A stretch of DNA of 64,000 bases from contig CAJZHL010000010.1 in assembly GCA_916048055.1 (NCBI GenBank), forward strand, positions 578,501 through 642,500, in the 5' to 3' direction. The first letter of the stretch is position 1. Every line of letters starts with the position of its first letter. Below are positions 29,373-38,740 of this stretch, in pieces. The notes beneath the pieces were generated by a model that saw only the letters and a program-made list of their open reading frames with translations, was not told the DNA's origin and made no database searches. The position numbers and the translations under genes are program-made. This DNA comes from Pedinophyceae sp. YPF-701 (lineage: Eukaryota > Chlorophyta > Pedinophyceae).

Positions 29373-31274
29373 ATGCCACAGGGACGGCGCAGCGGTGGGG
29401 GCGCGCCCCGCGAGCGCTCAACTCGCGCACGGCCCCAGCAGCATCAGCTGGAGGACATTCAATGCGGGCGGGACGGTCCCCTGGCCAGCGTCATACGTAC
29501 GCTGCCGCGCATGTCGCGCGTCGCCTTGGCGGCGACGTCGTCGGCGATGATGGCAGCGGTGCTGGAGAGCTGCGACGGCGCGAGGTGGTGGTCTCGGGAC
29601 GCAGGCAGGTCTTGTGCGGAGGCGGGGCATGTGGGGCAGACGGTGGCGCGGCGGCTGGAGGGGCGGGTGTCGGAGGGGACGAGCTCGGAGGTAGGGTGGG
29701 CTACGGGGCGCGGGGAGTGGGTGGTGTATCAACGCGCAGGCAGTTGCGACGTGGGCGTGCCGTCCGCGGTGGTGCGCGTGGAGGCGGGAGATCGGGATCT
29801 GCTGGAGTCGCTGGTCCAGACGGATGCCGGCCGGCGTGAGCTGGCGTCGGCGCCTGCGGTGACGGCGGAGATGACGGGCCTGCGGTATCTGGACGTGGCA
29901 GTGTCCGGGCTGGACATGGAGGGTGTGTGGGGGCGGGAGTGGCTGCCTGCGGGCGTGGCGGCGGGCATCACGGAGCTGAGGGTGGGCGGGACGAGGCTGG
30001 AGCGCGTGCCGGAGGGGATGGTCTCGCTCGAGGTCCTGGACGTCAGCGATTGCAACCAGCTGGAGGGCGAGACGTTCCTGCCGGCGTCGAGCGCTGGGCG
30101 GGTGCGGGTGCTGAAAGCCAACTACAGCAACCTGCGGAGGGTGCCCGAGGGGATGTGCGCGCTGGAGGAGCTCAGTGTGTGCGGGCACTGGTACAACTGG
30201 GGAGCTACAGGAGCACCGGAGTACTGCCGCCTGGACGAGGCGTGCCTGCCGGCGTCGTCCGCGGCGGGGCTGCGTGTGCTGCGCGCCGACTACAGCGCTC
30301 TGCGCAAGCTGCCCGCGGGCATGCGGGCGCTGCGGGAGCTCCATGTGCGTTGGTGCGAGAATCTGCAGCCCGAGCTTGCGCTGGCGGGCGCTGTGGAGCT
30401 GCGGGTGCTGGATGCTTGGGGCACGGGGATGCGGGTGGTGCCGGAGGGGCTGACGGCGCTGGAGGTGCTCGACGTGAGGAGCTGCGGGTCGCTGGACGTC
30501 GGCTCGCTACGCAACGCTGCCACGGTGCGCGTGCTGAGGGTGAACAGCGCTGGGCTGCGGAGGGTGCCGGAGGAGCTGACGGCGCTGGAGGAGCTGGACC
30601 TGAGCGGCTTCCCGGGAGAAATCACGGAGGGCTTCTTCCCGGCGCGGATCTCTGCGAGGCTGCGTGGGCTGAAAGTCTTCTTGTGCCCTGCAGTGAGGAG
30701 GGTGCCGGAGGGGCTGACCGCGCTGGAGGAGCTCATCGTGAGTGATTGCGAGCAGCTGGACGGGGAGGCGTTCCTGCCCGCGTCGTATGCTGCGAGGCTG
30801 CGAGTGCTGAGAGCCTCGTTGAGCAACGTGCGGAAGCTGCCGAGGGGCATGGACGCGCTGGAGAAGCTGGACGTGAGCTGTTGCAAAGAGCTGGACTGGG
30901 AGGACGCGGTGGAGGTGCTTGGCGGTGCTGCGAGGCTGCGGGTGCTGCATGCACGCAATAGCAACATGCGGAGGCTGCCGGAGGGACTGTGCGCGCTGGA
31001 GGAGCTGGACGTGAGCCATTGCAAGCAGCTGGACTGGGAGGACGCGGCGGAGGTGCTGGGCGGCGCTGCGAGGCTGCGGGTGCTGAAGGCAAGCAATAGC
31101 AACATGCTGAGCCTGCCGGAGGGACTGCACGCGCTGGAGGAGCTGTACGTGCGAGAGTGCATGAATCTGACGGGGCCGCTGGAGCAGAGCGTCGCGTACC
31201 GTCTGCGTCGGTGGAGCGTTGCGGGGAGCGGGCTGGTGCTGCCGGCGGGGATGAAGGAGACGCATTACGGGTGA
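29373..31274 (+). CDS. F-box-like/leucine-rich-repeat protein, family member 1
   Basis: A single exon of 633 residues. The frame is open further upstream, but the ATG at 29373 (MPQGRRSGGG) aligns with the starts of the three paralogues (MVPRRRSD, MAPRRRSD and MAPRRCSD). Residues about 28-70 (LEDIQCGRDGPLASVIRTLP, then SRVALAATSSAMMAAVLESC) look like a degenerate F-box. From about residue 145 to the end run LRR units of the form LRVLxAxxSxLRRVPEGLxALEELxVxxC, with about 46 residues per double unit. This copy carries two units of the DWEDAVEVLGGAA type. F-box/LRR proteins usually select targets for ubiquitin ligases; that role is only inferred here, and an intracellular recognition role is an alternative. 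It lies 25 kb from its three relatives and in the opposite orientation. The 3' flank keeps about 80 bases shared with the others. Confidence 0.8.
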   Translation: MPQGRRSGGGAPRERSTRARPQQHQLEDIQCGRDGPLASVIRTLPRMSRVALAATSSAMMAAVLESCDGARWWSRDAGRSCAEAGHVGQTVARRLEGRVSEGTSSEVGWATGRGEWVVYQRAGSCDVGVPSAVVRVEAGDRDLLESLVQTDAGRRELASAPAVTAEMTGLRYLDVAVSGLDMEGVWGREWLPAGVAAGITELRVGGTRLERVPEGMVSLEVLDVSDCNQLEGETFLPASSAGRVRVLKANYSNLRRVPEGMCALEELSVCGHWYNWGATGAPEYCRLDEACLPASSAAGLRVLRADYSALRKLPAGMRALRELHVRWCENLQPELALAGAVELRVLDAWGTGMRVVPEGLTALEVLDVRSCGSLDVGSLRNAATVRVLRVNSAGLRRVPEELTALEELDLSGFPGEITEGFFPARISARLRGLKVFLCPAVRRVPEGLTALEELIVSDCEQLDGEAFLPASYAARLRVLRASLSNVRKLPRGMDALEKLDVSCCKELDWEDAVEVLGGAARLRVLHARNSNMRRLPEGLCALEELDVSHCKQLDWEDAAEVLGGAARLRVLKASNSNMLSLPEGLHALEELYVRECMNLTGPLEQSVAYRLRRWSVAGSGLVLPAGMKETHYG

Positions 31275-31394
31275 GCTTAAGCACTGCAAGCTTGCGGTCC
31301 TGCTCAGGGATGCCGACGGCCCGTGTGAGGCCCCGCACCGTGGTCGCCCGCGTCGTGTCTCGCCGCGCGATCCCGCCCCCGTCCGGGCGCCCTC

Positions 31395-31625
31395 GCGTGC
31401 CGTTCCTGCGGCAGCGCGTCGCCGGAGGACCAGCGCCATCTCTTGCTCGAGTGCGACGCTCCGGAGGTCGTCGCCGCACGCGGAGGCGGCCTGCGGGGGG
31501 GCGTGCTGCAGGCGAAGCCGCGGGCCCGCTCGATCGCGGGTGGTACCGAGACGGCGCGGCTCAAGTCTCACAACGATGAGTTGGACTTATGACTCCACCT
31601 CGAGTGGAGTGATTGATTGATTAAT
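31395..31625 (+). mobile_element. 3' end of a LINE-like (non-LTR) retrotransposon
   Basis: A short open stretch ending at TGA 31590-31592 contains CRSCGSASPEDQRHLLLEC, the C-x2-C...H...C zinc knuckle found at the C-terminus of many non-LTR reverse transcriptases. After the stop a short run of GATT/AATT units (31608-31630) resembles the simple 3' tail of such elements. The body of the element is missing, as expected for a 5'-truncated insertion. It sits directly behind LRR gene 1, at the point where similarity with the other LRR 3' flanks ends. Confidence 0.6.
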
Positions 31626-31641
31626 TAATCAAACTCCTCAG

Positions 31642-31866
31642 GCCCAGACGACGATCGAGGCGCAGGCGCTGGCCGGACACCCGCATGCCCGCACGCGCCT
31701 GCTCTTCCTCGACGCGGACTTCTATCGCGCCGTGGCGCGTCTGCTCGCCCTGCTCGATGCGAAGGACAACAACGCGGCAGCGCAACCACGTGGAACGCTG
31801 CCCCCGAGCGGTGTCACCCGCCCCCGCTCCCCGGGCGCGCTTCCGAGCGCAGGGCACGACCGCTGA
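31642..31866 (+). pseudogene. Orphan exon-like open stretch
   Basis: After an acceptor-like CAG at 31639-31641 the frame is open to TGA at 31864-31866 and reads TRLLFLDADFYRAVARLLAL, which looks like a real helical protein segment. There is no start codon and no neighbouring exon that joins it. I do not recognise a family. It may be a fragment carried by the adjacent retroelement or the remains of a broken gene. Confidence 0.25.
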
Positions 31867-32399
31867 GTCAGACCAACGACCGGCCCCGGCCGCGCTCGCG
31901 CGAGGGCGCCTCCGCACACCAGAACGCGTCGTCGAGGGGCAGGCGGTGGGGATCTGGCTCGCGTCGTGGCGCGGAAGCGGAGCGAGGAGTGCGGGCACGG
32001 CTTTCCGACGCGGGGGCGGGAGACGCGCGGAGCCACGGCCGACGGCGCGACCACCGCCCCGCAGCGCATGCCCGTTCGCAGCGTACGCCCCCCCCTCCAA
32101 CCGTCACGCGGGCACTGGCTGCCCTTGCGCGCGTGTGGTCAGGGTGGGGCGGCTGGGCTCAAGCCCGGTCCCCGTGCGTTCCACACACCTGCCGGCGCTC
32201 TTGACCGGCCCCGGGCTTCGTTTTTCCCCACTGGGTCTCTTGCTGCGCGCGCTCACAGGTACACGACGGCCTCATTCGACGCCCCGGAGGAGGCTCCTGT
32301 CCTCGGTGGGCGTGACCGCGGCCCCCGAGACTCGGCATCCCCTTCTATGTCCCATCTGCGCTGGCACGATGCGTGATGCGCGCGCAGTGCATGCTGCAC
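31867..32399. other. Accessory intergenic region
   Basis: No supported gene. The plus strand near 32335-32380 reads LLCPICAG, a possible fragment of a retroelement zinc knuckle, but the frame is broken. Confidence 0.3.
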
Positions 32400-32660
32400 T
32401 CAGGCGTGGCGGCGCCGCGCATCGTCCGTGCGGTGCTCGCGCGTCGCGAGGGGCCGGGAGCTGGTGCTGCACGACGAGGCGGGCAGGGACGTCCACTCCG
32501 GGCCCGCGAGGTGCGGGTGCGCGCGGAGCAGGACTTGCGTCGCAGGAGCGGGGCCCGACGCGAGCCGCGGGTGCGGCGGGGCGCGCGCGGGGGGGAGGGC
32601 GCCGGCGCTTGCAGCTCCGCGAGCTCCGCTCTTCGCGAGCGCGCCGGCGGCCGTCTCCGA
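32400..32660. repeat. Dispersed repeat, copy B
   Basis: This copy is similar to 27440-27625 over about 170 bases. In the plus frame starting near 32430 it reads ELVLHDEAGRDVHSGP, which may come from the 3' domain of a retroelement. The frame is broken by indels. Confidence 0.4.
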
Positions 32661-32769
32661 CTCGTGTGTGTGCGGCGCGAGTGTCGTGCGCCGCGGGACG
32701 GGGCGCCGGAGGAGCTTCACGGGCCTGGGGCCCTCCGGGCGGGCGGGAACCACATCGCGTACGGCGTGC

Positions 32770-33480
32770 GCGCGAGCGCGGCCGAAGAGAGGGCGGCGCC
32801 AGCGCGTGGAGTGCCTGGAAGTGGGGGGGGGAATTCAACCTCCCGGCCCGGTCGCGCGCGCCGACGGAGCGACCGCGGCTGACCGTCGACACAGATATGG
32901 TCAAGTGCACGCGCGGCGCGGGGTGGGCGGCCGCAGAGGCGCAGCCAGTCGCCCCGGGGACCCAACAAGCCCGCGCGGGCGTGGGCGCAGAGCAGCGGCG
33001 AAGCTGCCCCGCACCCTGCGTCAGCGTGCGTGTGCTGCGCGCGGGCGCGATGTGAGAGACGCGGTGCGTCCAGAAACCGCAGCAGGCGCGTGCGACCGGG
33101 GCCGAAGAGCGGCGCAAGCGCGTCGAGTGCCTGGGGGAGCCAAACCTCAGCCTCCCGGTCCGGTCGCGCGCGCCGACGGAGCGACCGCGGCGGCGCGTCG
33201 ACGGGGGCATGATGAGGTGCACGCGGTGCGGGGTGGGCGGCCGCAGAGGCGCAGCCAGTCGCCCCGTGGACCCAACAAGCCGGCGCGGGCGCGGAGCAGC
33301 GGCGAAGCTGCCCCGCACCCTGCGTCAGGGTGCATGGCGCGGTGTGAGAGACGCGGTGCGTCCAGAAACCGCGTCGCATGCGCGCGAGCGCGGCCGAAGA
33401 GACAGCGGCGCGAGCGGGTGGAGTTTCGGGGGGCAGACATCCAACCTCCCGGCCCGGTGCGGCGCGGCTCGAGGGGCGGC
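32770..33480. repeat. Tandem repeat of about 300-315 bp, 2.3 copies
   Basis: Unit 1 is about 32770-33084, unit 2 about 33085-33374, and a partial third unit about 33375-33478. Shared blocks include GGGTGGGCGGCCGCAGAGGC and AGCAGCGGCGAAGCTGCCCC. Indels between units change the frame, so it is not a coding repeat. Confidence 0.8.
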
Positions 33481-33974
33481 GAGGGCGCGCCGAGCTGCGA
33501 GTCCTCACACGGGCCAGGGCCCGCTGCGCCTCACACGGGGGAGCGGTGCAGCCTGCTCTTGCGTTCGGGAGCGGTGTGAGTATGTCTGTCGGAAGGAAGT
33601 TTGTATCCCTGCGCAGGTGCGTCGCTGCAGGTCCGCTTTTGGTTGTCGGCGATGACTTCGAGATGATGACGGCTCGTGGAGCTGAAGCCGCATTCGCGGG
33701 CGTGAATTCGGAGCCAAGCAGGCCGCCAGACAGCTGTTGGGCTGCAAGGAGCCGGCGACGCCGTGCCATGTACGGCCTTTTCAGCGAGTTTACGGCGCGG
33801 AGAAGGATCGCATGGCTTCGTCGGAGGCAAGCGACGAGTGCAGCAGGGCGAATATCGGGGAAAACCGGGGCCGAGGGCTGCTGGGTCTGTCTGGCCACGT
33901 TTCGGGCTCCCGTCGCGTCCCTGGACGCGCAACCGCTTCCCGAGCGCGCAGGGACGTGCAATAAATGATTGCCT
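33481..33974. other. Intergenic region next to the tRNA gene
   Basis: No gene, repeat or RNA was recognised. The sequence is less GC-rich than most of the window. Confidence 0.4.
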
Positions 33975-34133
33975 TGACCACGGTAGGGGTCGAACCTACA
34001 ATCTTCGGCTATTCTACTCCCGGAGAAGCCGGGGGGTGCTGCCCAGTGCACGCTGCCGTGCGTACACCGGGAGCCCCCGCCGCCATCCCGGACACTTCGT
34101 AGGCCGACGCCTTATCCATTTGGCCACGCGGCC
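33975..34133 (-). tRNA. tRNA-Arg(ACG) with an 86-nt intron
   Basis: Read on the minus strand, the 5' half runs from 34133 to 34097 and the 3' half from 34010 to 33975; together they form a 73-nt tRNA. The acceptor stem pairs GGCCGCG with CGTGGTC (two G-U pairs). The D arm is GCC...GGC. The anticodon stem pairs TCGGC with GCCGA around the loop CTACGAA, giving anticodon ACG. The T arm is GTAGG-TTCGACC-CCTAC, and the discriminator base is A. The intron (34096-34011) sits one base 3' of the anticodon, the normal eukaryotic nuclear position. It is long for a tRNA intron. The CCA end is not encoded. Confidence 0.95.
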
Positions 34134-35900
34134 GTGCGAATCCACTCTGAATCGCTGCGTGTAAGTGGCGCAATTAGCAAGATTGCAAAATCACATGTGT
34201 GTTTCCATACACGCGATACAGGTCATCGTTGGAGGCAACAGCCCTTCAGCGCACATGAACAGCTTCGCACTCGACATCCTCGCAGGAGAATCCACATCAG
34301 CTGACCAAAACAATCAGCAAAGCAGCCGGTCGAGCACCTTGGTAGCCGCTGCGGGAAACAACGGCTCTAGTGTGACCCCTGGGCGCAACGCACAGCGCAA
34401 CCCCTCCGGCAGACTAACACGCCTTTGCGGCGGCGTCGGCGAGCACTGGAGCACGTAAAACCGCCTGGAAACAAACACAAGAGGCCCAAAACAGGCCCCC
34501 ACGACAGACAGAGCGGGGGACAAGGCTCTCCCCCTCTCTGCCCGACACGTCTCGCCCCCGGCGCCGGCGGCATCTACCGGGCGCGACGCACGCCTGCCGC
34601 ACACGACGCCGCAGGACGGACGACCACCCCCCGCAACCAACAAATGCCTGCCATCCCACAGCAGCCGCCAGCTGGGCAGCAGGTGCACGACGCCCCTGCG
34701 TGGCCACGGAGCCCCGTCGTGTCCCCTACGCGCTGTCGAGCTGCCGGGAAGCGAGCCTCACATCCCTGCCGTGCCCCCGAGCGCGAGAAACCGCCGGCCA
34801 TGCTCACTCTGGGGCTGGTGAGGATGCCCCACGAGGGTTCCCCAGGAGCGCGCGCCGGCGCTCCCTCCCTCTGCAGCGCCCCGCGATGACGCGTACTGCA
34901 GCACCGGCTCGAACACGCCGCCCGCCTCCCGCAACACCGCCCTCCCCACGCCCGGCGGCCCCTGCCATGCCTCCCCCATGGACACATGCCCGTGGGTCCA
35001 CACGCGCGCTGCATCGCCCGCGCGCTGCCATCCGCATCGGGCACGAGGAAACCTCCGTGGGGCCAGGCCCGCCGAAAAAGGTCGGCGAATCATCACGGCC
35101 GCGACGTCGGTGCAGCTGACAGAAGCAAAAAGGGGGCTTTGATCGATCCTCCGTCGGGGAGAAAGGGTCCTCGTTCGCGCTCGAGACCCGGCCGTTCCGA
35201 GGGGTCCTAGCTGTTCGTCCGTGTGAAGCACGACCCACACACACGCCGCACGGACACGCCACGATCCGCACCGTCACCGCGGCCCACACACGCACGTCCC
35301 GTCGTCGTCGTCGTGATCGTCGCCCGCCGCTGGCGCGCGAGACGGGGCCGACGGGGCGCCCGCGCAGGCGTTAGGGCGGGACAAGGGCGCGGAGGGGTCT
35401 CGGGCGGGAGGGAGCGGGCGGCATCGCTCGGGTTGCGCGCCAGGGGAGAGGATTGCACCCGCAGGCGAGGACGAGCCCGGGGGCCCGGCCCCGGCGCGGG
35501 GGGATGACCAGGCGGGTCGGGAGGGGACGAACCCAGGTGCGTGGTCCCGTGCGGGCCGTCATCGGCGCGTGCGCGCCCCCCGCGCGGCGCGCGAGGCCGG
35601 ATGGGTCCCCAGCGCACGGTGGGGTGGACGCGGGGCGGGCGCGCCCGGCGGCGCGACGGCGGCCCATTGCGCTCCGCCGTCGCCAGCGGCGCGCCACGCG
35701 CGCGAAGCGCATAGGAATCGCCCCGCTCCCGCGCCGCGCGCGGCCCTCCGCGCACCGCACAGCGACGGGCCTGGCACCCACGCACGGCGCGCGACGCCCG
35801 TTCGCGCCGTGGGGACGATGCCAGCGGCCGCGCGCCGGCGTTTCCGCGCGTCCTCGATCCCGGAGCCGCGCCCTCGGCCCCGCGCGCCCGCCGCCCGCGA
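34134..35900. other. Long intergenic region
   Basis: About 1.8 kb with no gene that I can support. The first 300 bases are AT-richer than the rest. Minus-strand frames at 34574-35240 are open but show no family features or splice support. The last 400 bases may hold the 5' part of the next gene. Confidence 0.35.
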
Positions 35901-35959
35901 CCATCGCGCGCCCCCTTGACCTGGGCAACAGCGTTCGCTCACCCGCGCGCGCCCGTCGC

Positions 35960-36828
35960 CCCGCGCCGCCGCAGCGGCCGACGCGCCGGCCGAGGCGCCC
36001 GAGGACCCACCAACGGACAAGCCGGACGCCAAGCCGGGCGCTCCGACGCCCGTGCGGCGCTCCAGCCGGCGCGCCACGCCCCAGGCGCGCCGGGCACCGT
36101 GGGCGGCGCGTCCGGCGCGGCGCAGCCCGCCGCGGGCCAGGACGCGTCGGTGTGCGGCCTGGACCTCCTCGCGGAGGTGACCGCGACGGCCAGCCCGCGC
36201 AGCCCGGCCCCGCAGCCGCCCCGCGCGGGGGCCTCACCCCACCACGCCCGCGCCCCCCACCGCGCCCCTCGACACCCCCGGCGCGCCCAACACGCTGCCC
36301 GTGATGCCCCCGCCCGGCGCGCCGGCCCCGCGCGGCCGCAAGCGCGGCGCGCGCAAGGGCACGCCCAAGTCGTGCATGTGGTGCGGCCTGCCCAAGCGCA
36401 TGGGCGTCGACCACACCGACTGCAACCGGCCCGAGCACCTCGGGCACCCGTCGGTCGCCGGGACCGCCGGCAAGGGCCGCGGGCTCGCGATCAAGCGCCG
36501 GAAGCTCGAGCTCCAGCGGCAGCGGCAGGCCAGCGCCCCCGCGGCGGGGGACGCGGAGCTGCCGCCGGAGCTGCCGCCGGAGCTGCCGGTGCCGGAGCTG
36601 CCGGAGCTGCCGCAGCACCTCCCGCCGCCGAAGCTGCCGCAGCACCTCCCGCCGCCGAAGCTCGGCCCGCCGGTGCTGCCGCCCATGCTGCCCCTGCCGT
36701 GCCTGCCAGAGGTGCACCCGCCCGAGGCCGCGCACTCGGTGGAGGAGGGCGACACGCAGGACGTCGCGGTGCACACGGTCGCGGCGCCGGGCATGCCGGA
36801 GGTCGCGGCGGGGCACCACTCGCAGTGA
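35960..36828 (+). CDS. Probable nuclear protein with zinc knuckle and basic motif (5' end unresolved)
   Basis: The last exon is clear: in the frame ending at TGA 36826-36828 it reads RGRKRGARKGTPKS, an AT-hook-like basic stretch. Next comes CMWCGLPKRMGVDHTDC, a C-x2-C-x9-H-x2-C zinc-knuckle-like motif, then a second basic stretch (KRRKLELQRQRQ), a Pro/Leu repeat region built of ELPP and LPPPKLPQH units, and an acidic tail. Upstream, coding-like pieces at about 35960-36055 (EAPEDPPTDKPDAKPG) and 36130-36170 (ASVCGLDLLAEV) are probably earlier exons, but I could not join all of them in phase, so the start is unknown. I do not recognise the family. DNA or RNA binding is inferred from the basic and Cys/His motifs only. 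A (CCTG)5 run follows the stop. Confidence 0.5.
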
Positions 36829-37087
36829 GCCTGCCTGCCTGCCTGCCTGTTGTGAAACGAGAGACTCTCTGGTCTGACCTGGGCGGGACGGCGCGGGGGA
36901 GTCGCTGTGGCGGAGCGCGCGGGCCGATAGACGTGGGAGCCGACGAGAGGCACCAGTGGCCGCGGCGGCGCGCACAGCTGACTCCACGTTTGGCGCGGAA
37001 TCGGGAACTAGGGTTCCTCCTCGAGTGGCGACTCCGAGGCGGCTGGGCCAGGCTCTGGGTTCGCGCACCGCGCTCAGGGGAGGAGAT

Positions 37088-38399
37088 ATGATCCGTGCGC
37101 TGTGCGCGGCCGCGGTGCCGCGCGTGGGCGCCGGCCTGGGCCTGGGCCTGGGCCTGGGCGTGGGCCCCAGCGCCACCACCACCTCGCGCGGGATGGCGCA
37201 GGTGTCGGTGGCGATGGTCAAGGAGCTGCGGCAGAGGACCGGCGCTCCCATCGGAGACGCGCAGAAGGCCCTCAAGGAGAGCAACGGCAGCATGGACGAG
37301 GCGATGGAGTGGCTCAGGCGCAAGGGGCTCGCGGCCGCAGCCAAGAAGGCGGCCTCCCGGCACGCGGCAGACGGCCTGGTGAGTCCCGTGCGGAGCGAAC
37401 TGAAACATCAGTTGCAGAACGATGCAGTTCGCGCTGAATCCTTGCAAAACCCTCCTGACGTTCGGAGCCCTGCGCGCTGTTAGGGTGGTGGTGGCGGCGC
37501 TCCTCACCATCAGAGAACGAGGCGGTGCCGCCACGACCTCTCGACACCCGCCCCGACCCCGCGCCGCAGGTCGCGCTGGCGACGGCTCCGGGCCGCGTGG
37601 CCGTCGTCGAGGTCAACAGCGAGACGGACTTCGTGGCGCGCAACGAGACCTTCCAGGCACTCCTGCGCAGCGTGTCCCAGGTGCCGCGCCAGCGCACACG
37701 CGCCAGCGCACACGCGCCAGCGCCCCGCGCCTGCCCGCGCACGCCGCGACCACCCGCGCGCAGACACCGCCGCCGCCCGCGTCCCTGCAGAGCATGCTGT
37801 CGCTCGAGGCGGCGCCGGGCGAGGCCGAGATCGCGGGGGACGTGGTCGGCGGCGCCAAGGTGCCCGAGGGCGCCCCGCACGCGGGCATGACGGCCGAGGA
37901 GGCGGCCACGAGCGTCTCCGCGTCGGTCCGCGAGAAGGTGTCGCTGCGGCGGGGGTTCCTGGTCGACTCCCCCGGGGGGGTGATCGGGACGTACGTGCAC
38001 GGGCAGGTGGGCGACGGCGTGGGCCGGATCGCCGGCGTGGTGGCGCTGGAGGGCGCCGGGGACGCCGCGGGGGCGGAGCGGGTCGCGCAGGGGCTGGCGA
38101 TGCACGTGGCGGCGATGCGTCCGCGGTACGTGACGGCGGAGGACGTGCCGGCGGAGGTGCGCGAGGCGGAGCGGAAGAAGCACGTCGAGGCGGCGGTGGC
38201 CGCGGGGAAGCCGGCGGACATCGCGGAGCGCGTGGCCGACGGGCAGTGGCGCAAGTGGCTGGCCGAGTGCTGCCTGGTCGAGCAGGAGTACGTGCTCGAG
38301 GAGGGACGGAGCGTGCGGGACGTGGTGGGCGCGCTGGGGAAGGGCGCGCGGGTGGCGCGCGTCGTGCGGGCCGAGGTGGGCGAGGGCCTGAGCGAGTGA
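37088..38399 (+). CDS. TSFM: Organellar translation elongation factor Ts
   Basis: Three exons, 37088-37378, 37570-37680 and 37791-38399, give 336 residues. The first 35 or so residues ([14 protein letters not shown], then a Gly/Leu run) look like a mitochondrial presequence, though a plastid address is not excluded. The N-terminal UBA-like domain reads [19 protein letters not shown]; the TGAP form (not TGAGMMDCK) is nearer to plant mitochondrial EF-Ts. The core signature [13 protein letters not shown] lies in exon 2. Exon 3 holds the dimerisation domain with [23 protein letters not shown] and a coiled segment. EF-Ts recycles EF-Tu by GDP/GTP exchange. The last codons (EVGEGLSE) form the first unit of a 25-bp tandem repeat that continues past the stop. 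The gene converges on the RNase III gene. Confidence 0.92.
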
Positions 38400-38522
38400 G
38401 GTGGGCGAGGGCCTGAGCGAGTGAGGTGGGCGAGGGCCTGAGCGAGTGAGGTGGGCGAGGGCCTGAGCGAGTGAGGTGGGCGAGGGCCTGAGCGAGTGAG
38501 GTGGGCGAGGGCCTGAGCGAGT
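38373..38522. repeat. 25-bp minisatellite, six exact units, starting inside the EF-Ts coding end
   Basis: The unit GAGGTGGGCGAGGGCCTGAG plus CGAGT is repeated head to tail at 38373, 38398, 38423, 38448, 38473 and 38498 without a visible mismatch. Unit 1 is coding and the junction with unit 2 makes the TGA stop, so the array grew from the last codons into the 3' UTR. Confidence 0.97.
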
Positions 38523-38740
38523 GTCCTGTTTCTGTTGTAGTTCTTCGCCGACCCACAGGCACCCAGACAGTGTGAGCAGTCGTGCACGACGGTGAGACAA
38601 TGCGGGGGTCGTTCAGGAAGCGCGGGTCCCTATCCCGCCTAGTCGCTCGCCAAGCAAGTCACACCGTCACGAGCGTCAGTTCACGCCAAAGCACCACAGT
38701 CGAAACACAAAAGTCAACACATATCGCCACACCGCGTGTC

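Noticed and set aside
35371-37344. Open frame of 657 codons on the minus strand
   Set aside because: Runs across two plus-strand genes with recognisable motifs; composition is that of a shadow frame.
38373-38522. Regular 25-bp repeats as a CRISPR-like array
   Set aside because: Units are directly adjacent with no spacers, and the genome is eukaryotic; it is a minisatellite.
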